20,835 bases of DNA from JBGOUV01 sp041477815 (GTDB lineage Bacteria > Acidobacteriota > Terriglobia > Bryobacterales > JACQDG01): positions 1 to 20,835 of the forward strand of contig JBGOUV010000069.1 of the NCBI GenBank assembly GCA_041477815.1, in the 5' to 3' direction. Below the pieces are notes generated by a model that was not told where the DNA came from, did not search any database, and was given only the letters and a program-made list of their open reading frames with translations. A program made the position numbers and the translations under genes. Positions 20,294-20,835 of this stretch are shown piece by piece. The first letter of the stretch is position 1, and each line of letters begins with the position of its first letter.

Positions 20294-20835
20294 ATGGCCG
20301 AGTCCATTACTGACATGTCAAGACAGCCATCCACCATACTTGTGGTGGAAGACTTTCCCAGCACCCGGAAGCTGATTCGGGTAACGCTCGAGACCGCGGG
20401 CTATGTGGTGCTCGAAGCGGGCGACGGGCGCACCGCCTTGGAGGTCTTGACCAAATGCCCGGTGCACCTGATCCTGCTCGACCTGATGTTGCCCGACATG
20501 GACGGCCTCGAGCTGGCCAAGCAGCTCGGCGCCCTGCCGGAAGCCAGAGGCCTGCCGATTGTGGCCTGCTCGGCCTCTCTGGCCCGGCTGGAACAGGCTC
20601 GACGGATGCAGATCGGCTTCCTCGACTTCCTCTTTAAGCCGGTCGAGGCTGCGGAGCTGCTCCGGACGGTCCAAACCCACCTGGCCGCCACCGGCGCCGC
20701 GCGGAGCGAAACCGGCTGGGGCCGCCGCATCCTGGCGGCTAACGACGATCCGCTGAGCCTCAAGCTCCTGCGCGCTCACCTCGAGCAGGCTGGCTTCGAC
20801 GTGGTGACCGCTCAGGACGGCCGGCAGGCGCTGGA
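20294..20835 (+). CDS. Two-receiver response regulator or hybrid kinase, 3' end outside window
   Basis: A partial gene of 180 codons, open to the window end. The first receiver domain covers residues 14-128: acidic pair E19 D20, phospho-acceptor D63 in LILLDLMLPDMDG, S93 in ACSAS and K115 in FKP, all key residues present. A second receiver starts at RRILAANDDPLSLKLLRAHL (144-163) with acidic residues D151 D152 and is cut at 180. Linked receivers occur in regulators feeding GGDEF domains, in DNA-binding regulators and in hybrid kinases; the output lies beyond the window. Start: ATG at 20294; an in-frame ATG at codon 8 also lies before the domain, and neither has a clear ribosome binding site. 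Confidence 0.85.
   Translation, partial: MAESITDMSRQPSTILVVEDFPSTRKLIRVTLETAGYVVLEAGDGRTALEVLTKCPVHLILLDLMLPDMDGLELAKQLGALPEARGLPIVACSASLARLEQARRMQIGFLDFLFKPVEAAELLRTVQTHLAATGAARSETGWGRRILAANDDPLSLKLLRAHLEQAGFDVVTAQDGRQAL

Overview
The window is GC-rich, densely coded bacterial DNA. Its overall look fits an Acidobacteriota genome of the Bryobacterales/Solibacter type: GMC oxidoreductase beside a membrane-anchored phosphoesterase, GldA/GldFG-type transporter, TlpA-like secreted protein with a long beta-rich N-terminus, and short palindromic elements between genes. This assignment is an inference from style and content; no rRNA or other marker is present.

Layout. 1-133: two copies of a 39-bp palindromic repeat separated by a long hairpin. 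163-3512 (minus): an ABC transporter operon, a GldA-like ATPase followed by a GldF-GldG-like fused permease. 3606-6841 (plus): a two-gene poly-N-acetylglucosamine-type exopolysaccharide locus, a PgaD-like protein and then one reading frame that joins a PgaC-like synthase to a PgaA-like TPR plus outer-membrane barrel. 6879-12248 (minus): a run of four genes, metallophosphoesterase with membrane tail, GMC oxidoreductase with a four-cysteine cluster, exported N-acyl-D-amino-acid deacylase-like protein, and a small coiled-coil protein. 12249-12540: an intergenic segment with a possible small structured RNA and a 12-bp inverted repeat spanning the next start codon. 12541-14438 (plus): acetaldehyde dehydrogenase and 4-hydroxy-2-oxovalerate aldolase (dmpF-dmpG type). 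14435-15332: a decayed metallo-beta-lactamase/ThuA-like gene that was once the third gene of that operon. 15381-16026 (plus): a VapBC-type toxin-antitoxin pair. 16028-17722 (minus): ruvA-ruvB, whose junction carries a partial duplication, a heptamer repeat and a 26-codon bridging ORF. 17846-19051 (plus): secreted TlpA-like thioredoxin. 19209-19373 (plus): a 54-residue one-helix membrane protein. 19374-20293: gene-poor, decayed DNA with short repeats, a 14-bp palindrome and a remnant of a GxxExxY-family gene. 20294-20835: start of a two-receiver regulatory protein cut by the window end.

The strongest candidates for something new are the single-chain PgaC-PgaA architecture, which would tie inner-membrane synthesis to outer-membrane export in one polypeptide without a local pgaB, and the ruvA-ruvB junction, where a short ORF appears to preserve translational coupling after a duplication. 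No complete unknown defence or mobile system was recognised.
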